This document shows positions 1-9,547 of a DNA stretch of 64,000 nucleotides, one piece after another. The notes beneath the pieces were generated by a model. The model searched no databases, was not told the DNA's origin, and worked only from the letters and a program-made list of their open reading frames with translations. The translations under genes and the position numbers were made by a program. Every line of letters starts with the position of its first letter. Within the stretch, counting starts at the first letter, position 1. Source of the stretch: Shimazuella kribbensis DSM 45090 (GTDB lineage: Bacteria; Bacillota; Bacilli; Thermoactinomycetales; Thermoactinomycetaceae); assembly GCF_000428065.1 (NCBI RefSeq), contig NZ_ATZF01000001.1:115822-179821 (forward strand). Direction: 5' to 3'.

Positions 1-372
1 GACTTCTAAAAGATTACGAACACCAAGGATACCAAAAGATGGACCAGGGAATCGATGTGCCAATTCAGGTTCGAAATCAAGATCGATTAATTTTATTTTC
101 CCATCGAGGGAAAGCTTGCCAAACACAGTGGTAAGAATAGCTGGGATGTCAGCCGAAAAATTGACAGCAGGATATGAGATAGTGATCAATCCCTGATCTT
201 CGGATATCACTTGAACGGAAGATACTTCCCCCTTGTGCTTCGCTAATTGTTGTTGATCTATTTCTGGTAAGTTAGTCCATGAACCAACGGTAAGCCCTAG
301 GGCGATTTGCTCTGCTTTTTGTTCCAGTTTTCCATCGTTTGGCACCAGATAGGTTGCAATTGCTGCTCCCAT
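1..372 (-). CDS. mtnW: 2,3-diketo-5-methylthiopentyl-1-phosphate enolase, RuBisCO-like protein (N-terminal part)
   Basis: Reading the minus strand from an ATG at 372 gives 124 codons that run off the window edge, starting [20 protein letters not shown]. The sequence resembles the N-terminal domain of the RuBisCO-like proteins ([24 protein letters not shown]). In the methionine salvage pathway this enzyme enolizes 2,3-diketo-5-methylthiopentyl-1-phosphate in the cytoplasm. A good ribosome binding site (AAAGGAGG) lies 9 bases before the start. It sits behind a SAM riboswitch and downstream of mtnE on the same strand, which supports the assignment. The catalytic C-terminal barrel is outside the window. 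Confidence 0.88.
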   Translation of the reverse strand, partial: MGAAIATYLVPNDGKLEQKAEQIALGLTVGSWTNLPEIDQQQLAKHKGEVSSVQVISEDQGLITISYPAVNFSADIPAILTTVFGKLSLDGKIKLIDLDFEPELAHRFPGPSFGILGVRNLLEV

Positions 373-399
373 CAATGATTCCTCCTTTTGGGTAAAATA

Positions 400-553
400 A
401 ATAACCTCTTCCAAGAGGAAGAGGGGGATTGTAACTCCACTTCCTCTTATCTTTCAGTTTGCCAACTGTAAGAATTAGCACCGTTTTTACATAAAGTAAA
501 CCGGTTGCCGGGCTTCATCGGGCTTGTCCCTCCACCTACTCTTGATAAGAGAA
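400..553 (-). promoter_or_regulatory. SAM-I (S-box) riboswitch controlling mtnW
   Basis: On the minus strand, an S-box core is readable: CTCTTATCAAGAG, GGTGGAGGGA, GCCCGATGAAGCCCGGCAACC (in overlapping pieces), and GGTGCTAATTC. P1 pairs the CTCTTATC at 551-544 with GATAAGAG at 451-444. A terminator stem CCTCTTCC/GGAAGAGG (424-405) followed by a T-rich tract comes next. The AAGAGGAAG directly after P1 can pair with CTTCCTCTT of that terminator, giving the expected antiterminator. High SAM should therefore stop transcription before mtnW. Confidence 0.93.
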
Positions 554-585
554 TGTTTCATTCTATTCGTTTTTAGATAAACAAA

Positions 586-614
586 ATTATGAATGAATAC
601 TATTCTTTTGTCAA
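586..614 (-). promoter_or_regulatory. sigma-A-type promoter for the mtnW riboswitch transcript
   Basis: On the minus strand TTGACA (614-609) and CATAAT (591-586) are separated by exactly 17 bases. The -35 box overlaps the stop codon of mtnE. mtnW and what follows can therefore be transcribed independently of mtnE, with the riboswitch as leader. Confidence 0.75.
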
Positions 615-1795
615 TCAAATAAATCCAATTGATTTAATCGGTTAACTGCTTCTTGTAATCTCGCTTCATCGGTTAGCAACCCAACCCGAACATAGTTATC
701 ACCTGCTTTGCCAAATCCTATGCCTGGTGCAACTGCGATGTGTGCGCGGTCTAATAGTTCACTTGCGAAGGAGGTAGAAGTGTATCTGTTTGGAACAGGG
801 AGCCAACAAAAGAAAGAGCCTTTTGGGGCTTGTACATCCCAGCCGATTTTTTGAAGACCCGTGATAAAGGTATTTCTTCTTTGTTCGTAAGTTTTTACTA
901 GTTGATGAACACATTCTTGGGATTCGAGTAGAGCAGTTGCTGCTGCTTGTTGAATGGCTCCGAATAAACTGACATAGAAATGGTCTTGCAGCAGCTCAAT
1001 CGCTTCGATGACAGAAGGATTTCCTAATGCAAATCCAACGCGCCACCCAGCCATGTTATAGGTTTTGCTCATGGTATATATTTCAATACCTGTTTCTTTT
1101 GCGCCAGGAGTTTGCAAGAAACTAATCGGTTTTTGCCCGTCAAAACCAATTGCACCATAAGCAAAGTCATGAACTACACAGATTTCGTTTTCTTGTGCTA
1201 ACTTTACCGTATCAGCAAAAAATGGGGCAGTGGCTACTCCTGCTGTTGGATTATTGGGGTAATTTAAAAACATTAACTTAGCTTGTTTACGAATATTAGC
1301 TGGTATTTGTTCATAATCCGGGAGAAATTTATTTTCTGCTAACAAAGGCATCATTTCCATACGTGCCCCTGATATTGCTATACCTGACCAATAGTCCGGA
1401 TAGCCAGGATCTGGCACCAATGCAATGTCACCTTGATTTAAAAAGCATTGTGCGATTTCAACTAATCCCACTTTCCCTCCAAATAAAACAGCTACTTCTG
1501 TCTCTGGATCTAACGTGACGTTATATTCCCGCTTGTAGAAAGTAGCTATTGCTTCTTTGAGAAAAGAATACCCTCGAAAAGGAGAATATTTGTGGAATCC
1601 TGGATTTGTTGCCGCAGTTTGTAACGAAGCAATGATGTGATCAGGTGTAGGCTGATCCGGGTTGCCTTGTCCCAAATTGATGACATCTTTTCCGGCTTGA
1701 ATATAATGATTTACATCTTTTACTAATTTAGCAAAAAATTGTTCGGGTAGTGCATGCAATCGATTGGCATGGTGAAATCTTTGCAATTGTCCCAC
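611..1795 (-). CDS. mtnE: PLP-dependent methionine-salvage aminotransferase
   Basis: This 394-residue protein is a fold-type I class I/II aminotransferase. It shows NYPNNPT (178-184), DFAYG near 210 and the PLP lysine in SKTYNMAGWRVG (K244). In the methionine salvage pathway MtnE transaminates 4-methylthio-2-oxobutanoate to methionine. The methionine-salvage assignment comes from its position between mtnW and the divergent mtnK-mtnA; on motifs alone it could be another aromatic or methionine aminotransferase. The ATG follows an AGGAAGTGGG ribosome binding site. Unlike its neighbours it has no S-box in its own leader. Confidence 0.85.
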   Translation of the reverse strand: MGQLQRFHHANRLHALPEQFFAKLVKDVNHYIQAGKDVINLGQGNPDQPTPDHIIASLQTAATNPGFHKYSPFRGYSFLKEAIATFYKREYNVTLDPETEVAVLFGGKVGLVEIAQCFLNQGDIALVPDPGYPDYWSGIAISGARMEMMPLLAENKFLPDYEQIPANIRKQAKLMFLNYPNNPTAGVATAPFFADTVKLAQENEICVVHDFAYGAIGFDGQKPISFLQTPGAKETGIEIYTMSKTYNMAGWRVGFALGNPSVIEAIELLQDHFYVSLFGAIQQAAATALLESQECVHQLVKTYEQRRNTFITGLQKIGWDVQAPKGSFFCWLPVPNRYTSTSFASELLDRAHIAVAPGIGFGKAGDNYVRVGLLTDEARLQEAVNRLNQLDLFD

Positions 1796-1819
1796 TTCCT
1801 GTATCTGTATCTGGGCTAT

Positions 1820-1848
1820 ATGATATTATTTTGTCGAACTTGTGTCAA
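1820..1848 (-). promoter_or_regulatory. promoter of mtnE
   Basis: On the minus strand TTGACA (1848-1843), a 17-base spacer and TATCAT (1825-1820) precede mtnE. The leader is only about 20 bases, too short for a riboswitch. Confidence 0.7.
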
Positions 1849-1873
1849 AACGTTTTTGAGAAAAGAATTTTTG

Positions 1874-1902
1874 TTGACAAAATATCAAATTACCTTTACT
1901 AT
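1874..1902 (+). promoter_or_regulatory. promoter of the mtnK operon
   Basis: TTGACA (1874-1879) and TACTAT (1897-1902) are 17 bases apart, about 55 bases upstream of the S-box aptamer. It diverges from the mtnE promoter 26 bases away. Confidence 0.75.
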
Positions 1903-1956
1903 TCGTTAATAAATATTTTTTAGAAAATGTCTAGAACAAAAACATATAGGTTAGCT

Positions 1957-2178
1957 ATCTCTTATCAAGAGTAGGTGGAGGGAAATGGCCCGATGAAGCC
2001 CAGCAACCGACCGTAATACCATCGTAAGATGGGGCTCTTATGTGTGAAAAAAGGGCCGTGGTTCGAAACCACGCATGGCACGGTGCTAATTCCAACAGAA
2101 CGGATTGTTCTGTAAGATGAGGGGTTTGGACTTTTCCGAGCCTCTTTCTTACAGAAAGGGGCTTTTTGATTTTTTCGG
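1957..2178 (+). promoter_or_regulatory. SAM-I (S-box) riboswitch controlling mtnK-mtnA and the ABC importer
   Basis: The leader contains CTCTTATCAAGAG, GGTGGAGGG, GCCCGATGAAGCCCAGCAACC (in pieces) and GGTGCTAATTCC, the S-box signature. The stretch between GCAACC and GGTGCTAAT is much longer than in the mtnW copy and includes an additional GTGGTT/AACCAC hairpin, so one peripheral arm is enlarged. A terminator stem starts at 2140 (GCCTCTTTC/GAAAGGGGC) and runs into a T tract. TTCTGTAAG (2108-2116) can pair with CTTACAGAA (2148-2156) as the competing antiterminator. Confidence 0.93.
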
Positions 2179-2198
2179 ATAAAAGGAGATGTCCAATC

Positions 2199-3416
2199 AT
2201 GGCAATAACACAGGAGCGTTCTTATCAAGCACTAACGGTAGAGACCGTTCGATCGGTAGTAGAACAGCTCCAGTATTTTGAAGATGTCGAGCAGTTAGAA
2301 GTATTAGAGATCGGAGACGGTAATCTGAATTACGTCTTTCATTTGCAAGATCCATCTACAAGCAAATCACTTGTTGTCAAACAAGCATTACCATATGCCA
2401 AAGTAGTAGGAGAAAGCTGGCCATTGACGTTAGATCGTGCAAAAATCGAATACCAGTCCCTGCAAAAAGCATCAGAAGTTGTTCCGGAATTGGTTCCGGT
2501 AGTATTTCATCATGATAGTGAACTCGCTTACACCGTAATGGAGGATTTATCTTCCTATGAAATTCTTCGAGCAGGCTGGATAACGGGTAATCAGTATCCT
2601 GAAGTAGGCAAACATATTGGTACGTATACTGCTCAGACATTGTTTCATACAAGTGATTTCTTTTTGCATCCATTTACGAAAAAGGCACTGGTGAAAGATT
2701 TCCTAAATCCGGAATTATGCAAAATCACAGAAGATCTGGTATTTACCGATCCCTTCTTCGATCATGATACCAACGAAATATCGGATGAAATAAGGCCTTT
2801 TGTGCTTCAGTTTTGGCAAGACGAAGAATTAAAACGAGAAGCTGCTAAATTAAAGTTGCAGTTCTTAACAGAAGCAGAAGCTTTATTACATGGGGATCTA
2901 CACTCTGGAAGTATTTTTGTTTCTGCAAAATCGACCAAAGTAATTGATCCAGAGTTTGCCTTTGTTGGGCCAATAGGTTTTGATCTGGGTCAGTTTCTTG
3001 CAAATATTTTGCTTAACTACTTATCACAAGAAGCACATATAGAAAAACAAAGAGATTTACAAGCTTTTCGGAAGTATTTGCTCGAAACATGGCATCAAAC
3101 TTGGGAGACGTTTTCGAATCAATTTTTAGAGTTAATCCGATCCAAAGGCCACTTCACTTTTTCCAGTATTGGGGGAGTGGGAGAGGAGTATATCGGAAAA
3201 GTCTGGAGAGACACATTGGGTTTCGCTGGTTGTGAAGTAATTCGTAGAACGATTGGGCTTGCTCAAGTTGCAGATTTAAATTCGATTGAAGATGCTCCAG
3301 TTCAAGTGGATTTAAAACAAAAAGCCTTAACAGTTGGGGCTGCATTAATCAAGGATCGAGCGAAATTCGAAGATTTAAGCGCTTTTCTAACATGGGTGGA
3401 GGAGTCGTTGTCATGA
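2199..3416 (+). CDS. mtnK: 5-methylthioribose kinase
   Basis: The 405-residue protein ([20 protein letters not shown]...) has the aminoglycoside-phosphotransferase-like kinase fold of MtnK, with the [10 protein letters not shown] catalytic loop and a downstream VIDPEFAF metal-binding segment. MtnK phosphorylates 5-methylthioribose with ATP as the entry step of salvage. I chose the ATG at 2199 because it follows AAAAGGAGAT; an upstream in-frame ATG lies inside the riboswitch terminator. It overlaps mtnA by ATGA and is regulated by the SAM riboswitch. Confidence 0.95.
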   Translation: MAITQERSYQALTVETVRSVVEQLQYFEDVEQLEVLEIGDGNLNYVFHLQDPSTSKSLVVKQALPYAKVVGESWPLTLDRAKIEYQSLQKASEVVPELVPVVFHHDSELAYTVMEDLSSYEILRAGWITGNQYPEVGKHIGTYTAQTLFHTSDFFLHPFTKKALVKDFLNPELCKITEDLVFTDPFFDHDTNEISDEIRPFVLQFWQDEELKREAAKLKLQFLTEAEALLHGDLHSGSIFVSAKSTKVIDPEFAFVGPIGFDLGQFLANILLNYLSQEAHIEKQRDLQAFRKYLLETWHQTWETFSNQFLELIRSKGHFTFSSIGGVGEEYIGKVWRDTLGFAGCEVIRRTIGLAQVADLNSIEDAPVQVDLKQKALTVGAALIKDRAKFEDLSAFLTWVEESLS

Positions 3417-4480
3417 TCATTGCTGAGGACAGAGCAGAAGTCGTATCCGTTATCTATAAAAGAGATCACATTTCCTTACTAGATCAACGATTATTACCAA
3501 GAAAAAAGAAATATGTTCGTTTATCTACCATTCATGACGTTTGGCATGCCATTCATCGTCTGCAAGTAAGAGGAGCTCCGGCTATCGGTATCACTGCAGC
3601 TTTTGGTCTTGCAGTTTGGGCTAATAGATGGAGATCACCAGATTATTCTGCTTTCCTTGATGCTTTAGAGATAGCAAAATCTGAGCTTGCAAGCTCTCGT
3701 CCGACTGCTGTCAATTTGTTCTGGGCATTGGATCGAGTGGTGAACAGAGCAAAACAAACAGGTAGCGTAGAAGAGGCAAAGCTTGCTATAGAAGCAGAGG
3801 CAATCCAAATTCAAGCAGAAGACGAAGAAACTTGCAGAAAAATCGGCGAATATGGCTTATCCCTCTTTGCAGATGAGCAAAAAATCATGACTATTTGTAA
3901 TGCTGGCAGTATTGCTACAGCTAGGTATGGTACTGCTTTGGCACCATTTTATTTAGCGAAAGAAGCAGGATGGAACCTGCATATCTATGCATGTGAGACT
4001 CGCCCGCTTCTGCAAGGTGCACGTTTGACAACTTGGGAACTGCAACAAGCGAATATTGATGTGACTCTCATTACCGACAACATGGCCGCACATACCATGC
4101 GAACAAAAAAGATCGATGCAGTGATCGTAGGTTGTGATCGTGTTGCACGAAATGGAGATGTTGCCAATAAGATTGGAACATTGGGTCTGGCCTTACAAGC
4201 AAAAGCTTTAGATATACCATTTTATGTGGCTGCTCCCTTATCCACATTTGATATAGATACTCCTACTGGTGAGGAGATACCAATTGAGGAAAGGTCCTCG
4301 AAAGAAGTTTCTTTTTTTGGAGAGGTGAATACCGCACCCAACCATACAAAAGTTTTCAATCCTGCTTTTGATGTTACACCAGCTTCTTATATCACAGCAC
4401 TAATAACCGAATACGGCATCTTTGAACCTAACAACATCGAGCGTCTTATTGAGCGCAAAACAAAGGAGATTGCATCATGA
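3413..4480 (+). CDS. mtnA: S-methyl-5-thioribose-1-phosphate isomerase
   Basis: The 355-residue protein belongs to the eIF2B-alpha-like aldose isomerase family. It contains [18 protein letters not shown] and [18 protein letters not shown], the last carrying the catalytic Asp region. It converts methylthioribose-1-phosphate to methylthioribulose-1-phosphate. The ATG at 3413 overlaps the mtnK stop and follows GGAGGAG, so translation is probably coupled. Its own stop overlaps the next start in the same way. Confidence 0.95.
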   Translation: MIIAEDRAEVVSVIYKRDHISLLDQRLLPRKKKYVRLSTIHDVWHAIHRLQVRGAPAIGITAAFGLAVWANRWRSPDYSAFLDALEIAKSELASSRPTAVNLFWALDRVVNRAKQTGSVEEAKLAIEAEAIQIQAEDEETCRKIGEYGLSLFADEQKIMTICNAGSIATARYGTALAPFYLAKEAGWNLHIYACETRPLLQGARLTTWELQQANIDVTLITDNMAAHTMRTKKIDAVIVGCDRVARNGDVANKIGTLGLALQAKALDIPFYVAAPLSTFDIDTPTGEEIPIEERSSKEVSFFGEVNTAPNHTKVFNPAFDVTPASYITALITEYGIFEPNNIERLIERKTKEIAS

Positions 4481-5592
4481 AATGGACCAAAGGACTTGTG
4501 CTGCTTCTTATCTCGATTTTGGTTTTAACCGCTTGTACTAGCGAACAAAACCAAGTAAATCAATCAACAAATAACAGTAATCAAAAAGAAGAAACGTTAA
4601 CGAATACGAACAAAAGTACAGCTATTCCAGAAAAATTGAAAAAACCACTTAAAATCGCAGCTATTACACAGTTATCTATTGGTACTTTTTCTAGTCAATA
4701 TATTGCCGGTGTGCAAGCACAAGTAAAGCAATTTGGTGGCGAAGTACAAGTATATAATGCGGATAATGATTTAGCGAAAATGGCTTCTTATATCGATACA
4801 GCAGTAAGTCAAAAGGTGGACGGTATTTTACTCGATCATGGACGAGCAGATGCATTATTACCAAGTGTGAAAAAAGCTATTGCTGCAGGTATTCCGGTTA
4901 TTGCCTTTGATAATGATCTTCGTATACCAGGTGTAACCGTTATTGACCAAGATGATTATTCTTTAGCTTGGAATTCACTTCGCACCCTAGCTCAAGATAT
5001 TGGTGGGAAAGGAAATATTGTTTATGTGTGGGTCGGCGGTTTTGCACCAATGGAAAATCGTAACGTCATTTACAATGCATTTAGACAACGTTATCCAGAT
5101 ATAAAAGAAATAGCGAAGTTTGGCAATGCCACCAGTAATACGGCCTTAGATACACAAACACAAATGGAAGCAATTTTACAAAAGTACCCAAAAGGACAGA
5201 TCGATGCTGTATTTGCACCTTGGGATGAATTTGCCAAAGGGGTAACAAGAGCGATACAACAGGCGGGGCGTAATGAGATTAAAGTATATGGTATTGATTT
5301 AAGTGATGAAGATCTGCAAATAATCCAACAAAAAAATAGTCCATGGGTAGCAACTACTGCCACGGATCCATCGGAAGTAGGCAAAATCCAAACTCGGTTA
5401 CTCTATCAAAAGATAGCAGGGGAGAATGTCCCGCAAGTATTGAGTGTACAACCACATTTGGTAGAGAAGAAAAACTTACCGAGCCAGCCTGTAAACATGA
5501 ATCAATTGGGTAAATATATCAACGGTTGGGGTGCTTCACAAACGGCAATTTCACCTTGGATGGACAAGTTAATCGAGGCGAATAAAAAATGA
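4477..5592 (+). CDS. substrate-binding lipoprotein of a ribose-type ABC importer
   Basis: The 371-residue product starts with a lipoprotein signal ending in the lipobox LTAC, then a Ser/Asn/Gln-rich linker, then a type-I periplasmic-binding (RbsB/LsrB-like) fold with [18 protein letters not shown] and IPVIAFDND. It is anchored outside the membrane and delivers a sugar-like ligand. ATGA overlap with mtnA and the shared SAM riboswitch suggest that methylthioribose or a related 5-substituted ribose is the ligand; this is inference. It is not distinguishable from a general ribose or autoinducer-2-type binder by sequence alone. Confidence 0.85.
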   Translation: MKWTKGLVLLLISILVLTACTSEQNQVNQSTNNSNQKEETLTNTNKSTAIPEKLKKPLKIAAITQLSIGTFSSQYIAGVQAQVKQFGGEVQVYNADNDLAKMASYIDTAVSQKVDGILLDHGRADALLPSVKKAIAAGIPVIAFDNDLRIPGVTVIDQDDYSLAWNSLRTLAQDIGGKGNIVYVWVGGFAPMENRNVIYNAFRQRYPDIKEIAKFGNATSNTALDTQTQMEAILQKYPKGQIDAVFAPWDEFAKGVTRAIQQAGRNEIKVYGIDLSDEDLQIIQQKNSPWVATTATDPSEVGKIQTRLLYQKIAGENVPQVLSVQPHLVEKKNLPSQPVNMNQLGKYINGWGASQTAISPWMDKLIEANKK

Positions 5593-7109
5593 GCCTTCAA
5601 ATGAAGCGAATCGTCAAATCATTTCATACCAATAAGGTGCTGAAAGAAGTAGATTTTACGGTTGAATCAGGAGAGATTCATGCTTTACTTGGGGTGAATG
5701 GTGCAGGCAAAAGTACGTTAGTCAAAATATTATCAGGCCAACAATTGTATGACAGCGGGGAAATATGGATAGGAGAAGAGCGAGTTTCGCTCTCCTCTCC
5801 TCATGAAGCAATAGAAGCCGGTATTGGTATTGTCGTACAAGAAGTGGATACTGCTCTTTTTCCTGAATTGACGGTTGCGGAAAATGTGACGATGCACGAG
5901 TTAGTCAAAGGTCCTGTGTTCGTAAATTGGAAAACGAGAAAACAAAGGGCGAAGCAACTGTTGCAACAAGTCGGTTTAGAAATACCAGTGGATCGATTGG
6001 TATCCGATTGTAGCCTAAGTGAGAAGCAACAAATTGTTATAGCTCAAGCACTTGCAAGAAATGTTCGATATTTGATTTTGGATGAACCGACTGCACCACT
6101 TAGTGAAACAGAGACAACCACTTTGTTTCGCATTGTGCGCAGGTTAAAAGCATCAGGAGTGGGTATCATCTTTATTTCTCATCGTTTACCAGAAATACGG
6201 GAGATTTGTGATCAGGTGACGGTTTTGCGGGAAGGAAAAACGGTTCTTCAAAGTGAAGTAGCTGGGCAAAGTGACGAACAAATTGTAGAAGCAATGTTAG
6301 GGAGAACACTAACACAAAGAAAAGTCAAAACCGAGAAAACATTCCTTAACCCTATATTACAATTAGACCATTTTACGATTCCAAAATTGCAGCAAAAAAT
6401 AACCTTTACTTTGTATGAAGGAGAGGTACTTGGCATTGCTGGGTTGGTTGGTGCTGGCAAAACCGAGATTGCCAGAGCACTTTCTGGGCAAGACCCTAGT
6501 CCAGATATGCTTACGATACGGGGAAAAAAAGACAAGATCAGACATCCCAAAAAAGCGATAAAGTTAGGTTTGTGTCTCATCCCAGAAGAACGTCGAAAAG
6601 AAGGGATTTTGGTAGATTTTCCAGTAGATCAAAATCTATCGTTACCAAGAGTACAAACAATAACGACAGCGGGTCGGATCGATCGGAAAAAAGAAAAACA
6701 GTTGGCTGATGCCATTGTCAAGAAACTAGGAATCAAAACACCTTCTTTATCGTTATCTGCCAAACGGTTAAGTGGTGGAAACCAACAAAAAGTTTCCATT
6801 GGCAAATGGTTGGATACCAATGCAGATATCTATCTATTTGATGAACCTACTAAAGGGATCGATATAGGAGCAAAAGGGGATGTTTTTTCGATTATCTCTT
6901 CGCTAGCAGATCAGAAGAAAGGTATTTTGTATTTTAGTAGTGAGTTGGATGAATTGTTAACTGTAGCAGATCGGATCTTCGTTTTGTTTGATGGAAAGAT
7001 TATCGCAGAAAGAAGAACCCAAGAAACTTCTTTAGAGGAGTTAATGGCACTAGCAGCAGGAGGAGGCACACAAAATGGAGCAGTCAATCAAGCTAACCGA
7101 ACTTCCTAA
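5589..7109 (+). CDS. sugar ABC importer ATPase with two nucleotide-binding domains
   Basis: The 506-residue protein is a duplicated RbsA/MglA-type ATPase. The N-terminal half has GVNGAGKST, a signature-like CSLSEKQQ and ILDEPTAPL. The C-terminal half has GLVGAGKTE, RLSGGNQQKVSIGKWL and FDEPTKGID. The weakened second Walker A (T-E instead of S/T-T) is usual for this family. It energizes the importer with the neighbouring binding protein and permease. It starts at an ATGA overlap with the lipoprotein gene and its end overlaps the permease start by 35 bases. Confidence 0.92.
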   Translation: MSLQMKRIVKSFHTNKVLKEVDFTVESGEIHALLGVNGAGKSTLVKILSGQQLYDSGEIWIGEERVSLSSPHEAIEAGIGIVVQEVDTALFPELTVAENVTMHELVKGPVFVNWKTRKQRAKQLLQQVGLEIPVDRLVSDCSLSEKQQIVIAQALARNVRYLILDEPTAPLSETETTTLFRIVRRLKASGVGIIFISHRLPEIREICDQVTVLREGKTVLQSEVAGQSDEQIVEAMLGRTLTQRKVKTEKTFLNPILQLDHFTIPKLQQKITFTLYEGEVLGIAGLVGAGKTEIARALSGQDPSPDMLTIRGKKDKIRHPKKAIKLGLCLIPEERRKEGILVDFPVDQNLSLPRVQTITTAGRIDRKKEKQLADAIVKKLGIKTPSLSLSAKRLSGGNQQKVSIGKWLDTNADIYLFDEPTKGIDIGAKGDVFSIISSLADQKKGILYFSSELDELLTVADRIFVLFDGKIIAERRTQETSLEELMALAAGGGTQNGAVNQANRTS

Positions 7110-8103
7110 GAAACAGAAGAAAGGCAAAGAACGTTTATTACCCTTTTTTACCAAATACGGCACAGTACTTGCAATTTTAGTGATTGTTTTACTTTTTAGT
7201 GTGTTATCAGAAGAATTTTTCACCTATAAGAATTGGACGGATATTTTACGAGCTATTTCTATCACTACATTGGTTGCAATTGGTGTAACATTATCACTTA
7301 TTGTCAATGGGTTTGATTTATCTGTAGGTTCTACGGTAAGTTTGGCAACGATAACGAGTACAGCTGCGATGGTCTGGTATCGCCAAGAAACAGTGATAGC
7401 TATTTGCATCCCGCTTTTGGTAGGTCTTATTGTAGGATTAGTCAATGCATTTCTTATTGTGAAGATTCGCTTGCCTGATATGTTAGCTACCCTTGGTTTG
7501 ATGTATATGATTAATGGTTTACATCTTACGATTACGAAAGGATACAGTATTTATAATAATATGCCGATGACTGATGGCGGTACTGCCTCTGGTAAAATCT
7601 TGCCATCTTTTCTCTTTATCGGTCAGGGAGAAATTTTTTCGATACCCTTTCCTGTAATCATTATGTTTTTCTTTGTAATTGTGGTTCATCTTGGATTAAA
7701 TTACACCAAATTTGGACGATTGCTTTATGTAACAGGCGGAAATGAAGAAGCAGCTAGACTATCTGGTGTACCTGTCAAACGGTACAAAACTTATGCTTAT
7801 GCGTTAAGCGGTTTATTTGCAAGTATCGCTGGTATTGTATTAGCATCTCGCATAGGTACAGGACAAGTTTCATCTGGAGCTTCTTTGTTGATGGATTCGG
7901 TTGCAGCGGCTCTGATCGGTTATTCCGTATTTGGTGCCAATAAACCTAACGTGCTAGGTACTTTTGTTGGTTCTATTTTGATCGGTATTTTATTAAATGG
8001 GCTTACGATGCTGAATGTACCTTACTATGCACAAGACATCGTAAAAGGTGCGATTTTAGTAGGTGCACTCACTTTGATGTATAAAAGTAGGAAAGAGGCT
8101 TAG
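7075..8103 (+). CDS. ribose-type ABC importer permease
   Basis: The 342-residue hydrophobic protein has about eight to ten membrane segments and the RbsC family signature around GFDLSVGSTVSLATI and TGGNEEAARLSGVPVKRYK. It forms the membrane channel of the importer, presumably as a homodimer. It is the last gene of the SAM-regulated mtnK operon. The ATG at 7075 follows AGGAGGAGG within the preceding gene. Confidence 0.92.
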   Translation: MEQSIKLTELPKKQKKGKERLLPFFTKYGTVLAILVIVLLFSVLSEEFFTYKNWTDILRAISITTLVAIGVTLSLIVNGFDLSVGSTVSLATITSTAAMVWYRQETVIAICIPLLVGLIVGLVNAFLIVKIRLPDMLATLGLMYMINGLHLTITKGYSIYNNMPMTDGGTASGKILPSFLFIGQGEIFSIPFPVIIMFFFVIVVHLGLNYTKFGRLLYVTGGNEEAARLSGVPVKRYKTYAYALSGLFASIAGIVLASRIGTGQVSSGASLLMDSVAAALIGYSVFGANKPNVLGTFVGSILIGILLNGLTMLNVPYYAQDIVKGAILVGALTLMYKSRKEA

Positions 8104-8181
8104 GAGATAGGCTTATACGTGGTTCCCTTTCTAGCAAATGGACATAGAATAATAGTAAATCTGTTGGATAGGAGGGATAGT

Positions 8182-8430
8182 ATGAGTTCCTTGCAATATC
8201 TCCCTCATCATCAGCTTGGTGGTAAACATATTGGTTCACCAATGAAACTAGTATTGAAAAATGGGCAGGTCATTTATGGTGTAATTAAAGAGTTACACAG
8301 TAAAGGTATTGTATTCATTCCTGTACAAGCAAAAAAAAGGAAGGGAAAAGCTAAGACACAATGGTTTTTTCCACTGTTTCCAATCTTTATCGCGTTTATA
8401 TTCTTTATCCCATTTTTAATCTTTTTTTAA
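8182..8430 (+). CDS. small protein with hydrophobic C-terminus, unknown function
   Basis: An 82-residue product from the ATG at 8182, which follows AGGAGGG at a good distance; a longer reading upstream lacks a ribosome binding site. The N-terminal part (MKLVLKNGQVIYGVIKELHS) looks like a short beta-rich Sm-like or coat-protein-like segment. A basic stretch then leads to a C-terminal hydrophobic tail of about 20 residues. I do not recognise the family. It is followed directly by a terminator. Confidence 0.6.
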   Translation: MSSLQYLPHHQLGGKHIGSPMKLVLKNGQVIYGVIKELHSKGIVFIPVQAKKRKGKAKTQWFFPLFPIFIAFIFFIPFLIFF

Positions 8431-8453
8431 CTACAAATGGATAGACAACGATA

Positions 8454-8490
8454 AGAAAGTCCTATATATGAAAGGACTTTCTATTTTTGT
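8454..8490 (+). terminator. intrinsic terminator
   Basis: AGAAAGTCCT (8454-8463) pairs perfectly with AGGACTTTCT (8473-8482), followed by a T-rich tract. It closes the small gene ending at 8430 and perhaps read-through from the mtn operon. Confidence 0.85.
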
Positions 8491-8499
8491 TATTCTCAT

Positions 8500-8760
8500 T
8501 TACGAAAAGATAGGTTTCCAGTCTTTAAATACAACCCAATCAACGATGAATAATCCATGCATGATAATACCTACCATATAATCTTCCAATAAGTAATTCA
8601 GAAAACCACCAAGTAGCAAAGCCATTTTGAGGAGAGAACTTGCGATGAATCCCAAAACCCAAGATTTTCGCAATTGTATTCTGGCTCCGATTAGAAATAA
8701 GAAACCAAACACATATGGGAAATATTCCGATTCCACTAGTTTATTAACCATTTCTTCCAT
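8500..8760 (-). CDS. small membrane protein, unknown
   Basis: An 86-residue hydrophobic protein with about three membrane segments (FGFLFLIGARIQL, GFIASSLLKMALLLGGFL, VGIIMHGLFIVDWV). The ATG at 8760 lies 8 bases after AAAGGA; a TTG two codons upstream is also possible. It stands alone between two terminator-bounded units. No function can be assigned. Confidence 0.6.
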   Translation of the reverse strand: MEEMVNKLVESEYFPYVFGFLFLIGARIQLRKSWVLGFIASSLLKMALLLGGFLNYLLEDYMVGIIMHGLFIVDWVVFKDWKPIFS

Positions 8761-8914
8761 TACCAAAATCCTTTACTTTTAATCAAGTTTACCTTTGAAA
8801 GGATAACACGAAAGGTATACCTTATTTTATAAAATATTAAAATAATTATCGGTCTCTTATTCAAGTGAAACAAAAGAATCCGCTACTCCGCAAAAAAGCT
8901 AGGATGAACAATTC

Positions 8915-9517
8915 CTAGCTTCCTTTGATAGGGATTAAACTTTTTATATGGTGTTGGATCACTTTTTTGATATCCTTTGCAGGTATTTTTTTTTGTTGGG
9001 TTACACCATGAACAGCAAACCCATCCACTAAAGCATGCAAATGCAACGTTTCCAATTCAGGATCTACATCTGGACAAGCGATTCCTTGCTTGACTAAAGC
9101 GTCGATCAGATTACGAAACATTTGGTGTAACAACTCATGGCTTTCTTGTCTCAATCGGTGTAAGTCAGGATCGACAAAGGATTTACTGATAAAAGCTAAC
9201 CAGACTTCACTTTCTGCCCGACGATCATCATCAAGAGGCAATACCTGTTCAATAATGAGTTGAACAGCTTCTTCTGTGTCATCAGGCAAAGTTAAGGATT
9301 GAATACGAGAAGATGCACGGTCAATAACCATCTGCATGCAAAATAGAAATAGTTCAGATTGAGTTTTAAAATAATGTCTCATGGCTCCCAGAGACATACT
9401 GGCTTCTTGCGCAATGTTTCGGACAGACGCTTTTTCTAGACCATCTTTTTGGATCACACGCCAAGCAGCCTCTGCTACTTTTTTACGGCGCAACTCATGA
9501 TTTACTATTTTAGGCAT
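8915..9517 (-). CDS. TetR/AcrR family transcriptional regulator
   Basis: A 200-residue protein starting MPKIVNHELRRKKVAEAAW. Its N-terminal helix-turn-helix reads KASVRNIAQEASMSLGAMRHYFKTQSEL, typical of TetR repressors; the C-terminal ligand domain is not specific. I chose the ATG at 9517 because family members start close to this point, although no strong ribosome binding site precedes it. It is divergent from a membrane-protein gene, with two palindromes between them, so it probably represses that gene and itself. Confidence 0.88.
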   Translation of the reverse strand: MPKIVNHELRRKKVAEAAWRVIQKDGLEKASVRNIAQEASMSLGAMRHYFKTQSELFLFCMQMVIDRASSRIQSLTLPDDTEEAVQLIIEQVLPLDDDRRAESEVWLAFISKSFVDPDLHRLRQESHELLHQMFRNLIDALVKQGIACPDVDPELETLHLHALVDGFAVHGVTQQKKIPAKDIKKVIQHHIKSLIPIKGS

Positions 9518-9547
9518 AAAAGCAGTATACCATATCGTCACAATATG

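Noticed and set aside
1955-2228. Minus-strand frames over the mtnK leader
   Set aside because: They are antisense to the S-box riboswitch, whose conserved structure explains the sequence.
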